Shown here piece after piece: positions 9,878-19,014 of a DNA stretch of 64,000 bases; the first letter of the stretch is position 1, and each line of letters starts with the position of its first letter. The notes beneath the pieces are model-generated. The model saw only the letters and a program-made list of their open reading frames with translations, made no database searches and had not been told where the DNA came from. This DNA is from Lachnospiraceae bacterium (GTDB taxonomy: Bacteria; Bacillota; Clostridia; Lachnospirales; Lachnospiraceae), in NCBI GenBank assembly GCA_024684215.1, contig JAIKXH010000009.1:1-64000 (forward strand). Reading direction: 5' to 3'. The position numbers and the translations under genes are program-made.

Positions 9878-10252
9878 TTAGTTAAGGGTTGCAAGACAAG
9901 CGCCTGCCTCGATAGCGTCACCGACTGCTACATCAATGCTTGCTACGGTTCCGTCAGCGGGTGCAACAACAGGGATTTCCATCTTCATTGCTTCGATGAT
10001 AACTACTGCATCGCCCTTCTTAACTGCGTCTCCAACCTTCTTCTCGAGCTTGAATACCTTACCTGCGGCACCGGCCTCAACCTTGATAGAACCTGCGCCT
10101 GCAGCTGCCTTAGGTGCTGCTGCGGGAGCTGCCTTGGGTGCAGCCTTGGGAGCTGCGGGAGCCTTTGCTGCTACGGGTGCACCGCTTGCAGCACCCTCTT
10201 CTACTACAACATCATATACGTTTCCGTTCACGGTAATAGTATAGTTTTTCAT
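9878..10252 (-). CDS. Biotin carrier protein (biotinyl-lipoyl domain, decarboxylase gamma subunit type)
   Basis: Ala/Pro-rich linker followed by EAMKMEIPVVAP biotinylation motif. Confidence 0.94.
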   Translation of the reverse strand: MKNYTITVNGNVYDVVVEEGAASGAPVAAKAPAAPKAAPKAAPAAAPKAAAGAGSIKVEAGAAGKVFKLEKKVGDAVKKGDAVVIIEAMKMEIPVVAPADGTVASIDVAVGDAIEAGACLATLN

Positions 10253-10281
10253 TTATAAATCCTCCATAAACAATTAATTGA

Positions 10282-11124
10282 TTATCTTCTTCTGCGAATT
10301 GAACGGACAACGTATCCGTCTGCGCTTCCACTGCCTTCATATGCAGCAATTGCGGCAGCGATAACTGCGACAAGTTCAGTGTCGTCCTCTGCTGTCTCGT
10401 TTGCAATTATCTGATTAACGGCATTGTCAATTCCAACTTCATTTGCTGAAGCGGCATTTTTTGCTGCTTTCTTGTCTGCAGCAGCCTTCTGAACCTTGGG
10501 AATAATACCAAATAAACTGATGAGAAGGCTTATGAGAATAAGAACGATGAATACGGTTCCCATACCCATTAAAGTGTTGAGTCCGGCTTTACTCATCTTC
10601 TGACCGATAGTGTAATTCTCGGTAAGAGAAGCTGATTCAAGCTTCATAAACATATCATTGCTGAAAATAATTTCGGCGGTAGCAGATCCGTTCTCGCACT
10701 CAACAGGAACACTGACTACAATCTGTCTGTCATCAATGTATGACTCAACTTCTCCTGTTACAATAGTGCCCGTTACGGGATCCTTTTTCATATTGCCTAC
10801 AGATTCCGCAGCTGATTTAAAGCTGTTAATTGCATTGTAGAAACCATAACCGTCGGCAGAAAATCCAAAGAACTGCTCAGCTGCCGTAGCAACTTCGTCC
10901 ATAGTGAATTCATCCCAATAGATTTCACCATTCTGAGCTTCGAAGTTCTCAAGAGTACCGTCGGTAAAATATCCCATGCAAGGAAGAATCTGTCCCACAG
11001 CCCTTTGCTCAGCTGCGGTTATCTTTTGTGTCTCATAAGTGGTATGTTCAGCATCTGATTTACCACAAGCCGTTAAGCCAAGAGCACATACGGCAGCCGC
11101 CACAAAGATCATAATCTTCTTCAT
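10282..11124 (-). CDS. OadG-family (delta/gamma small subunit) lipoprotein-like membrane protein
   Basis: Signal peptide with Cys (AAVCALGLTACG), C-terminal TM segment LMGMGTVFIVLILISLLISLFGIIPKV typical of OadG; within decarboxylase operon. Confidence 0.8.
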   Translation of the reverse strand: MKKIMIFVAAAVCALGLTACGKSDAEHTTYETQKITAAEQRAVGQILPCMGYFTDGTLENFEAQNGEIYWDEFTMDEVATAAEQFFGFSADGYGFYNAINSFKSAAESVGNMKKDPVTGTIVTGEVESYIDDRQIVVSVPVECENGSATAEIIFSNDMFMKLESASLTENYTIGQKMSKAGLNTLMGMGTVFIVLILISLLISLFGIIPKVQKAAADKKAAKNAASANEVGIDNAVNQIIANETAEDDTELVAVIAAAIAAYEGSGSADGYVVRSIRRRR

Positions 11125-11140
11125 GTTTCGTCCACCTTTC

Positions 11141-12568
11141 TTAAATTGTTACATGCTTTTTGTCGTAAGGAATCTCTTCCTTGGAAAGGAGCATCTCAAA
11201 TGCGCCGATGACATATTTTCTGGTCTCGGAAGGATCAACGATCTGATCGACATATCCTCTTCTTGCTGCGCTTGATGCCGCAAGAGTAAGCTCCTCGTAT
11301 TCTTTAGCCTTGGCATCGATCACATCACTGCCCTGGCCTTCATACATGATCTTAGCTGCAAGCTTTCCGTCCATGGTTCCGATTTGTGCATTCGGCCATG
11401 CCATGGTGATATCAGCTCCGACAGCTTTTGAATTCATAACATTTGCTGCGGTTCCGAAAGCCTTGCCAACAATAACATTAACCTTGGGAACGGTAGCTCC
11501 GGCAAATGCTGCGGTAAGCTTTGCGGCTGCGCGAGCAATTGTCTTTTCAGAAGCTACGGTAGCCTCGTATCCGGTAACATTTGTAAGTGAAAGAACAGGA
11601 ATTTCAAAAGCATCACAGAACTTAACGAACTCTTCTGCCTTATAGCATCCTGCTGTGGTAAGAACGGTGTCGAACTTCTTGCCCTCAGCATCGCCGTCGG
11701 GAAGGATCTCGCATCTGTTTGCAACAGCACCTACGGTTACACCGTCAAGTCTCATAAATCCGGTAACCATCTCGGGTGCAAAGCAACTCTTGATCTCAAA
11801 GAATTCATTGTCATCGGCAATAACCTTAAGAGCCTCGGCTGTATCGCCTGCAAATCCCTCAAGATTAGGGAAAGTACGATTAAGGTCATCTGTGCACTCA
11901 ACATCGTTTACATCGTAATTGTTTGCGGGAAGGAAATCTACAAGAGCTCTGATCTGGCCAAAAAGCTCATCCTCGCTGTCGCATACATCAACAAGTCCTG
12001 CTTCTGAAGCCTGGAATGCGGCTGAAGCAGTATTGTTCTTGTCTACGGTATTTCCCGCAAGAGCATTGGGAGAGTTAACAAAAAGCTTTGCATCATCCTT
12101 AAGCATAAATGTAAAGTCGGTAAGTGAAGGGAAAAGAGCAAGACCTCCGCCACACTTTCCAACAATAGCCGTAATCTGAGGAATTACGCCCGAAGCAGCT
12201 ACCTGCTTTGCATAAACTTCACCAAATGCGTTAAGAGCATCTGTTGCCTCCTGAAGTCTGAGACCGGCGCAATCGATGATTCCGATAACGGGCGCTCCCA
12301 TTTTAAGTGCAAGATTATAAATGTTCACGATCTTGCGCGCGTGCATTTCGCCGATGGTTCCGCCAAGAACGGATGCATCCTGACTATATACATAGACAAG
12401 ATTCTCATCGATGGTACCGTAACCGGTAACACATCCGTCTGAGGGCAGCTCTGCCGGCTTCATATTAAAATCAGTAGCTCTTGCAGTAACAAGTCCACCG
12501 ATTTCAACGAAACTGTTTTCGTCGAGCAGCTGTTTGATTCTACCGCTCGCTGCTAAAGTAGTGCTCAT
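11141..12568 (-). CDS. mmdA: Acyl-CoA carboxyltransferase subunit (methylmalonyl-CoA decarboxylase alpha / 12S-like)
   Basis: SQDASVLGGTIGEMHARKIVNIYNLALKMGAPVIGIIDCAGLRLQE and MAWPNAQIGTM carboxyl transferase motifs. Confidence 0.88.
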   Translation of the reverse strand: MSTTLAASGRIKQLLDENSFVEIGGLVTARATDFNMKPAELPSDGCVTGYGTIDENLVYVYSQDASVLGGTIGEMHARKIVNIYNLALKMGAPVIGIIDCAGLRLQEATDALNAFGEVYAKQVAASGVIPQITAIVGKCGGGLALFPSLTDFTFMLKDDAKLFVNSPNALAGNTVDKNNTASAAFQASEAGLVDVCDSEDELFGQIRALVDFLPANNYDVNDVECTDDLNRTFPNLEGFAGDTAEALKVIADDNEFFEIKSCFAPEMVTGFMRLDGVTVGAVANRCEILPDGDAEGKKFDTVLTTAGCYKAEEFVKFCDAFEIPVLSLTNVTGYEATVASEKTIARAAAKLTAAFAGATVPKVNVIVGKAFGTAANVMNSKAVGADITMAWPNAQIGTMDGKLAAKIMYEGQGSDVIDAKAKEYEELTLAASSAARRGYVDQIVDPSETRKYVIGAFEMLLSKEEIPYDKKHVTI

Positions 12569-12649
12569 AAGTTAACCTCCGTGATATATATTAGTAAGAG
12601 AAAAGCACAATTTTCCCCATTTTTAATAATCCTCATCATTTTAGCATAA

Positions 12650-12678
12650 AAATAGCGATTCGCATATAGCGAACCGCC
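12650..12678 (-). terminator. Rho-independent terminator downstream of scpB
   Basis: Minus strand GCGGTTCGCTATATGCGAATCGC followed by TATTTTTAT. Confidence 0.75.
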
Positions 12679-12744
12679 TAAAAATAAGTTATAAATTTAT
12701 AAATTTTCGGAATAAACCATAAGAAAAGGTTTTCTTATTGATTA

Positions 12745-13314
12745 TTATATATCAAGTTTAAGCTGTATCTCTTCCTCAGCCTGCTTTTTAAATTCTTCAA
12801 CCTGTACCGGATTTATCTCAGGGAGCTCATCTAAGCTGTGTACTCCGAAGCTTCTCAAAAACTGCTCCGTTGTTCCGAAAAGCAACGGTTTTCCGGGAGC
12901 ATCAAGCCTTCCGAGTTCCTGGATAAGATCATACTCTAAAAGCTTATTGATGGCATGGTCGCAGGAAACGCCCCTTACCTTTTCAATCTCAACTCTTGTA
13001 ACCGGTTGCTTGTATGCTATGATTGACAAAGTTTCAAGCACGGTATCGGTAAGTTGGAATCTGGGAGGATTTTTTGCGATTTTAATAAGAGAATCATATA
13101 TCTCCGGCTTGGTGCAAAGCTGAACGGCGTTTTCAAACCACGTCAGCATAATGCCCCTCTCATCCGACTTGTAATCTTCAGTCATCTCTTCAAGAATTTT
13201 TCTGGTTTCTTTTTTGTCCAGTTCGAGTACATCCGCAAGTCTTCCAATTTCCACGGATTCACCCATGGAAAAAAGCACTCCCTCGAGTATCATTTTAGCT
13301 TTTTTATTATCCAT
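12745..13314 (-). CDS. scpB: Segregation and condensation protein B
   Basis: ILEGVLFSMGESVEIGRLADVL, TLSIIAYKQPVTRVEIEKVRGV, LLFGTTEQFLRSFG motifs. Confidence 0.96.
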   Translation of the reverse strand: MDNKKAKMILEGVLFSMGESVEIGRLADVLELDKKETRKILEEMTEDYKSDERGIMLTWFENAVQLCTKPEIYDSLIKIAKNPPRFQLTDTVLETLSIIAYKQPVTRVEIEKVRGVSCDHAINKLLEYDLIQELGRLDAPGKPLLFGTTEQFLRSFGVHSLDELPEINPVQVEEFKKQAEEEIQLKLDI

Positions 13315-13317
13315 TTT

Positions 13318-14076
13318 TTAACTCTCTATCGATGTAATTATTATATCTTCAAAAATATCATCCTGATGAATGGTGATCTCTCCGTCGTGCATCATCTCCA
13401 GTATGATCAAAAAAGTAACAATTATTTCGGCACGGCTGTTTTGTTTTTCCAAAAGCTTAGTAAAAGAAAAGGTTTTATGTGTCTGGGCAAAGGCTCTTAC
13501 ATAAAGAGTCTTCATATCCATATCGATCTCTTCTTTTTCAATCTTTCCGTACTGGCTTCTTATGGGGTCAATACGGTCTTCCTGGCGCCTTATTATAGTC
13601 TTAAACAGTTCATGAAGCTTTGATAGGTTCATATCTCCGACAAGTTCTTCGTAATCGATTGGCGGTATATATGAACTGACTTCCTTTGGAAGATTCCTCT
13701 TTCTGTAAAAAACCGTAGCGGCGTCCACCTGCCTGTCCTTAAGTTCAAAGGACATGTATTTATACATCTTGTATTCCAAAAGTTTTTCAACAAGTTCCGT
13801 TCTGGGGTCAATCTCCTCTCCCTCTTCGTCAACTTCGGGAGGAAGGAGCATTTTACATTTGATGTCTATCAAAGTGGCTGCCATCACAAGGAATTCACTC
13901 ATCACGTTCATGTCCTCGGTATCCATCTTTTTGATGTAATCAAGGTACTGATCCGTGATCTCCACGATAGGAATGTCGTATATGTCTATTTTGTTTTTTT
14001 CAATCAGGTGAAGCAAAAGGTCCAGGGGGCCTTCAAATACTTCAAGTTTAACAGGTATAGCCATAGTATGCCTCAA
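13318..14076 (-). CDS. scpA: Segregation and condensation protein A
   Basis: VFEGPLDLLLHLIEKNKIDIYDIPIVEITDQYL and FLVMAATLIDIKCKMLLP motifs; adjacent to scpB. Confidence 0.96.
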   Translation of the reverse strand: MRHTMAIPVKLEVFEGPLDLLLHLIEKNKIDIYDIPIVEITDQYLDYIKKMDTEDMNVMSEFLVMAATLIDIKCKMLLPPEVDEEGEEIDPRTELVEKLLEYKMYKYMSFELKDRQVDAATVFYRKRNLPKEVSSYIPPIDYEELVGDMNLSKLHELFKTIIRRQEDRIDPIRSQYGKIEKEEIDMDMKTLYVRAFAQTHKTFSFTKLLEKQNSRAEIIVTFLIILEMMHDGEITIHQDDIFEDIIITSIES

Positions 14077-14125
14077 AAATAACGGTATATATGTTTCGCG
14101 ATAGTACTCACATTAATAGCCGCCT

Positions 14126-15034
14126 TTATTTTTCCGAACCATTTTCAAAAGATACAACCACCAGATCTCCCGGGTTAAACATTCTAAAAGGAATGGTATG
14201 AAAACCAAGTCCTCTGGAAACTATCATGGTAGTTTCGCCTTTTTTGTATTCTCCCTGATAGTATTTTGGGAAAAATGTGGCATTCGGCGATAAAATGCCT
14301 TTGTTTATAATCGGTATCCTCACGATTCCGCCATGTACATGGCCGGAAAATACAATATCTGCTCCATAATCCACATAGTCCTCAAAAAAGTCCGGATTAT
14401 GAGCAAGAAGTATATTACAGGTATTTTCATCCGGGGCGCCGAGTTCTTTTAAAAGCTCTCCCTCTTCCATGGGCACGATTCCCATGCGCTTATAATGCTT
14501 TTTGTTTATCTCGGATCCGATAACGGTCACTCCGTAATCTTCTAATGTGACTCTCTCGTTTACCAGCAATTTGATTCCGAATTCTTTTATTGAGCCACAA
14601 AACTCATCATACTGGTCTCCGTATTTGTCCCTGTATAAATCAAGTCGCATCTCATGATTTCCGTTTTCATAATAAACAGGATACTTAGATGCAAGATTTT
14701 TCAAAAAAGAAACAGTCCCCTCAATATTTTCATGAGGATGGCCGTTGATCATATCTCCCGCAATAAGAATGATATCCGGAGAAAGAACATCTATTGCATT
14801 GATCAGCTTTTCATTGTCTTTTCCAAACCTTTTGTTGTGCAGATCAGAGAGCACAACTGCTGTAAAATTTTTCTTTATAGCGGGATGAGTGTATTTATAT
14901 TTGCTTAATGTAAAACGATTGGTATCTAAAACCGCGACCCAAATTAGAAACAATACGAGCACCGCGATTACAGATATGATAATGTCTCGTACCATATGAT
15001 GATTGTCTCTTGCCATAGGAATTATTCCTATCAA
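14126..15034 (-). CDS. Metallophosphoesterase (YkuE-like), membrane anchored
   Basis: N-terminal TM, VVLSDLHNKRFG, IAGDMINGH, NGNHE and SGHVHGG metallophosphatase motifs. Confidence 0.92.
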   Translation of the reverse strand: MIGIIPMARDNHHMVRDIIISVIAVLVLFLIWVAVLDTNRFTLSKYKYTHPAIKKNFTAVVLSDLHNKRFGKDNEKLINAIDVLSPDIILIAGDMINGHPHENIEGTVSFLKNLASKYPVYYENGNHEMRLDLYRDKYGDQYDEFCGSIKEFGIKLLVNERVTLEDYGVTVIGSEINKKHYKRMGIVPMEEGELLKELGAPDENTCNILLAHNPDFFEDYVDYGADIVFSGHVHGGIVRIPIINKGILSPNATFFPKYYQGEYKKGETTMIVSRGLGFHTIPFRMFNPGDLVVVSFENGSEK

Positions 15035-15040
15035 GGAAAA

Positions 15041-15067
15041 AAGCCCCTGACAAATAGCCAGGGGCCT
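15041..15067 (-). terminator. Rho-independent terminator after rpsU
   Basis: Minus strand GCCCCTGGCTATTTGTCAGGGGC followed by TTTTTT. Confidence 0.92.
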
Positions 15068-15075
15068 GATTTACG

Positions 15076-15252
15076 TTAGTTAAACTTACGCTTTCTGGCA
15101 GCTTCAGACTTCTTTTTACGTCTGACGCTGGGCTTCTCGTAATGCTCGCGCTTACGAATTTCCTGCTGGATACCTGCCTTTGCACAGCTTCTCTTGAAGC
15201 GGCGAAGTGCGCTGTCCAGAGATTCATTCTCTTTTACGATAACGCTCGACAT
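15076..15252 (-). CDS. rpsU: 30S ribosomal protein S21
   Basis: [58 protein letters not shown]; start taken at MSSV inside the longer ORF. Confidence 0.97.
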   Translation of the reverse strand: MSSVIVKENESLDSALRRFKRSCAKAGIQQEIRKREHYEKPSVRRKKKSEAARKRKFN

Positions 15253-15270
15253 GCTTTCTTGACCTCCCTT

Positions 15271-15319
15271 CAGTCCCATGAGACTGACTCAGGTTTTGTG
15301 ACTGTCAATGACCACAGTC
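15271..15319 (-). promoter_or_regulatory. Putative rpsU leader with alternative hairpins
   Basis: Four complementary 5-6 nt arms (GACUGU, ACAGUC, CAGUC, GACUG) between a consensus promoter and the Shine-Dalgarno. Confidence 0.45.
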
Positions 15320-15327
15320 CATTTCGA

Positions 15328-15356
15328 ATTATATCTGTAAATACCTGCCGTGTCAA
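15328..15356 (-). promoter_or_regulatory. Sigma-A-type promoter of rpsU
   Basis: Minus strand TTGACA-N17-TATAAT, exact consensus. Confidence 0.9.
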
Positions 15357-15413
15357 CAATTTTTTTATCCGGCGATGATACGGCCGTTTATTTCAGGAAT
15401 AATACGACTTATT

Positions 15414-16100
15414 TTATCCGGCTATAATCCGGCAAATATCTTCGTAACTTGTTCCAACCTCAATTTGATATGTTCCGGGGTGAATCCTTCTGTCATATCC
15501 GTTTTGTATCATATATTTATTGAAGTCTGTTGCATCTTCTACAAGTCCCTGACCTGCCAAAACCGCAGCTGCCGTCTCGGATGATGCTCCGCGCTCTATA
15601 GTAATGGTAATTAGCGTACCGCTCTCGGTAACGGGTGCGGGCTTTTCAGGCTCGGCAGCTTCTTTTGTTTCTTCTTTTATTTCTTCTTTTGTTTCATCTT
15701 TTGTTTCTGCTTTTGCTTCTTCTGCGTTTTCTGTTTCGCTGTTTACAGTTTCTGCGCTTTCAGCAGTTTTATCATTTTTGGCTTCTGCATTTTCTTTGGC
15801 CTCTGCATTACCTTCAGCTTCTGCATTTTCTTTTGCTTCTGCATTACCCTCGGTTTTTGCTTCTGCTTCTTCTACGGTATCGCCCTCAAATGAGGCATCC
15901 GTATCTTTAGATGTTTGTGCCGCATCCGTCAAGGAAAAACTGTTTGCATCGACCATGCCAAGCTCTGCAGCTCTTTCTTTAATCTGAGCGTCCGTCATTT
16001 CGCCTTTATTATTTTGAAAATCAACGGCTATCAGGATAAGGGCTGTAATTACTATGCCAATTCCCAAACCGCGCATATAAAATCTTAGTTTTGTATTCAT
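15414..16100 (-). CDS. MltG/YceG-like small membrane protein with Glu/Lys/Ala-rich linker
   Basis: N-terminal TM, low-complexity AEAKENAEAEGNAEAKENAEAK linker, C-terminal ITIERGASSETAAAVLAGQGLVEDATDFNKYMIQNGYDRRIHPGTYQIEVGTSYEDICRIIAG resembling the YceG LysM-like region without the catalytic domain. Confidence 0.7.
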   Translation of the reverse strand: MNTKLRFYMRGLGIGIVITALILIAVDFQNNKGEMTDAQIKERAAELGMVDANSFSLTDAAQTSKDTDASFEGDTVEEAEAKTEGNAEAKENAEAEGNAEAKENAEAKNDKTAESAETVNSETENAEEAKAETKDETKEEIKEETKEAAEPEKPAPVTESGTLITITIERGASSETAAAVLAGQGLVEDATDFNKYMIQNGYDRRIHPGTYQIEVGTSYEDICRIIAG

Positions 16101-16112
16101 ATCCGATTATCT

Positions 16113-17015
16113 TTATTTTGCGTGAAGTCCAATTATAAGAGAAACCTCTCCCACTCCCATATCAAGCGCTCTTGCAATCTCTACATCGCTTTTACCAAGC
16201 TTATGGAGAGCTATAACCTGGTCGTGGAGCTGTGCCTGTGGAGTATCCTTGACAAGAGGTATGTTATCACCGCCGACTGCAGCAGTGTTTAAAGCATCGC
16301 CGCCGGAACTGCTTATTGGAGTTCCTACGTTGCCTAGATGACTTTCTTTCTCATATGCTTCATCAGCCTGTTCAAGAGCAAATTCAGCCCACTTTAGGGT
16401 CCTTATCTTAGGCTCCCTTGAAGCTTCTGAAGACGTTTTTTCTGCCGCACTGCTTCCATCATTTAAACCTTCGTAATTAGAAATAACATTTGCAGAAGGG
16501 TCCACTGCCGGAAATGTGTCTGAAGAAAGACTTTTAAAACCTGTTATTGCGGCTTCTGCCTCAATTTTACTCTCGTGAGCAGCCTCTGCCGCAGATGCGG
16601 CTTCCATGGCATTTTCTTTAACTTCCTTTGCCACAATACTGGCCTCGGACACAGTACTCTTCAAATCCTCGTGCTTGTTGTTTAACATATCATACAGAAA
16701 CATTACTTCGTTATGATTTTTATTGATCTCATCAAGCACGGTATCCGAATACTCATTTACCGCCATTATCTTTTCGTTTGAAATTCTCTCTAAGCTTCTT
16801 TCGGTCTTTTCCTGTGCATATTCGATGGACTCGTCTATAACGTTATCGATATGACTTCTTAATTCCTCGATTTCGCCCTTTACCTTAAGCTTTACCTCAT
16901 CCTCTATCATTTCTTTAACTTCTTCGGATGATTCTTTCTTCTTTACGGGTATAACGAAACTGAGAACAAAGATCAAAAGTCCACCTATAAGCAATGCTAT
17001 TTCCAAAGGTGTCAT
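16113..17015 (-). CDS. Membrane-anchored coiled-coil protein with C-terminal HTH-like motif (DUF6115-like), flagellar-cluster associated
   Basis: N-terminal TM, long charged helix, C-terminal VIALHKLGKSDVEIARALDMGVGEVSLIIGLHAK. Confidence 0.6.
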   Translation of the reverse strand: MTPLEIALLIGGLLIFVLSFVIPVKKKESSEEVKEMIEDEVKLKVKGEIEELRSHIDNVIDESIEYAQEKTERSLERISNEKIMAVNEYSDTVLDEINKNHNEVMFLYDMLNNKHEDLKSTVSEASIVAKEVKENAMEAASAAEAAHESKIEAEAAITGFKSLSSDTFPAVDPSANVISNYEGLNDGSSAAEKTSSEASREPKIRTLKWAEFALEQADEAYEKESHLGNVGTPISSSGGDALNTAAVGGDNIPLVKDTPQAQLHDQVIALHKLGKSDVEIARALDMGVGEVSLIIGLHAK

Positions 17016-17032
17016 AATATTTATCCTAACTG

Positions 17033-17356
17033 TTATATTTTTAAGTCAAAACCATGGGAAGGCCCCTTAACAACCATTTTGTCAACGGGCTTTTTCTTGT
17101 CGTTTTGCTTATTTCTGCCCTGTCCGCCATCTCCATAATACTCATTTGAGCCCTTTTCCCTGGCGTCAGGGTCCTTTGAATGCCAGGAACTCTGATTGGT
17201 ATTAACAACATCTTTATTCTGCAATACCTCTTTTTGCTCCCTTGCGACATTCAAATTACTTTGATCGACTTCAGGCTTAACATCTTCATTATGTTTAATG
17301 AATGAATAATCCTGTGCTCTTACGATAGGTGCAATCTCTAATCCTGCCATAAGCAC
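17033..17356 (-). CDS. Hypothetical protein, flagellar-cluster associated
   Basis: 107 aa ORF in a tight gene string, MAGLEIAPIVRAQDYSFIKHNED N-terminus, polar remainder; SD-like AGGAGGTGC upstream. Confidence 0.6.
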   Translation of the reverse strand: MLMAGLEIAPIVRAQDYSFIKHNEDVKPEVDQSNLNVAREQKEVLQNKDVVNTNQSSWHSKDPDAREKGSNEYYGDGGQGRNKQNDKKKPVDKMVVKGPSHGFDLKI

Positions 17357-17368
17357 CTCCTTTTAGGT

Positions 17369-18958
17369 TTACAGAGGCAACATCTTAACATCGCCGTTCA
17401 CCTTTTCAAATCTGCAATATCTGTAGCTGTCCTGAACATTCATCGACACATCGCCGATTACAATGGTAGTACCGGGATAAACTTCTCCGGTCACCCTGAC
17501 CGAAGCTTTCTTGCTCTGAGCAAATACTTCATCGAGTTCCTTTAAAAGAGCACTTTTTTCTTCGAGTTCCTTTTTCTTGGTTTCCAGAAGCGCCACACTC
17601 TTTTTTACATAATCTATCTGATCGGGTGTAAATCTTGCGCCCTTTGCCTTTTTCTCGGTAAAGTTTGCAATAACGGGTTGAGTATTTTTGATAGTCTTAA
17701 CTATCTCAGATACCTCTTTTTGAGTGGCTATATATTGCGCTTTAAGCTGAGGATTAACTCCGACCTCAACTACGGTCGCAGCTCCCATGGTTGCTCCCAA
17801 TGTACGAACCTCGACCATACTCTCGGCTTGAACTCTTCCGCCCGTAATAAATCCTTTTTTACCGGTAACCTTGATATCCGAGCCGGACTGAACATTACTG
17901 TGAAGTATAGACTCGGTATCAACAAATCCGCCTGCCTCAATTGTGGAATTCTCAATAAACTTGGAAATGATATTTCCGCCGGCCTTTAGAACGCCTTTGC
18001 TCATTCCCTTCATACCTCTGGCAATGGTGATATTGCCTCCGGCCTCAAGCAAAGCTCCTTCCACAACTCCGTTAACAATAATATCTCCGGTAGCTTTTAC
18101 CTCAAAATTGGTAGCCACATTTCCGTTAATTTTAACGCTTCCGTCAAAGTCAATATTTCCGGTGCTGTTGTCAACATTTTCAACTTCATAGATATTCGAA
18201 ACAAATACCTGGTCTCCGACAAGCATTACATGTCCGTTAACCTTTGAAGTAATTGACAGTCTGTCCTCAGAGAGCTGAATATTATTTCCGAAGTGAAGGT
18301 GAACGGTCCGTACATCCTTTGGCTTTATAACAGACCCCTGAACAGTCATTCCCGGGTCTCCCTTGTCCTCGGGAATAATACGGGCAAGCAGTTCTCCCTC
18401 TTTACAATGGTTAACCATATTCAAATGGAAATAGTCAACCGTTCCGTCCTCAGCCATTTCAGGGTGGGCGGATATCTTTGTGTTGAAATAATACTCAATC
18501 TCTGCATCCGAGCCGTGGCGAGGCTTCTTTCCTTTTGCCACGGGAACCTGAATACCGTAATATCCGGGACCCGAAAAATGCTTTTTTAAAATCTCTTCCT
18601 GTATTCCGCTTCTAATTTGTCTGAATGACATATCTTTTATGAATTCTTCATATGTCATTCTCTCCCCGGTATCAGAAGCAGGGATAAATTTTGCGACAGC
18701 AATCATATTATCCGGAGACAATGAAAAGATATAGTTTTCATTGATCTTCGGACACTCTCCATCACCTAATTTAATTACTTTTTCCTCTCCCGATTCAGCT
18801 GCGGCTTTCATAGCACTTAAATCATATGTAAGCTGCTGATTATCAAGATAATTGATAAGCTCCTGTGTAGCGATTTTCTCGCCGCCGTCCTTCGCTGCAA
18901 AAAGACGAACCCCGTAACCCCCCGGCACGGTCACAATTTTGTAAAACGCGTTCTGCAA
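17369..18958 (-). CDS. FapA family (DUF342) protein
   Basis: Repetitive beta-helix-like region GSVKINGNVATNFEVKATGDIIVNGVVEGALLEAGGNITIARGMKG typical of DUF342/FapA. Confidence 0.9.
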   Translation of the reverse strand: MQNAFYKIVTVPGGYGVRLFAAKDGGEKIATQELINYLDNQQLTYDLSAMKAAAESGEEKVIKLGDGECPKINENYIFSLSPDNMIAVAKFIPASDTGERMTYEEFIKDMSFRQIRSGIQEEILKKHFSGPGYYGIQVPVAKGKKPRHGSDAEIEYYFNTKISAHPEMAEDGTVDYFHLNMVNHCKEGELLARIIPEDKGDPGMTVQGSVIKPKDVRTVHLHFGNNIQLSEDRLSITSKVNGHVMLVGDQVFVSNIYEVENVDNSTGNIDFDGSVKINGNVATNFEVKATGDIIVNGVVEGALLEAGGNITIARGMKGMSKGVLKAGGNIISKFIENSTIEAGGFVDTESILHSNVQSGSDIKVTGKKGFITGGRVQAESMVEVRTLGATMGAATVVEVGVNPQLKAQYIATQKEVSEIVKTIKNTQPVIANFTEKKAKGARFTPDQIDYVKKSVALLETKKKELEEKSALLKELDEVFAQSKKASVRVTGEVYPGTTIVIGDVSMNVQDSYRYCRFEKVNGDVKMLPL

Positions 18959-19014
18959 GGCTCTCGCCCTCCTTAAAAACAGTACCTGATACGTACCCCT
19001 ATTTATATATATTA

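Noticed and set aside
9936-10244. Plus-strand Ala-rich 102 aa ORF
   Set aside because: Antisense of the biotin carrier Ala/Pro linker; compositional artefact.
12695-12712. AATTTTCGGAATAAA as a possible CodY box upstream of mmdA
   Set aside because: Four mismatches to the consensus; not convincing in AT-rich intergenic DNA.
15604-15987. Long plus-strand Ser/Phe-rich ORFs opposite the YceG-like gene
   Set aside because: Mirror of the Glu/Lys/Ala repeat linker; no SD or conserved motif.
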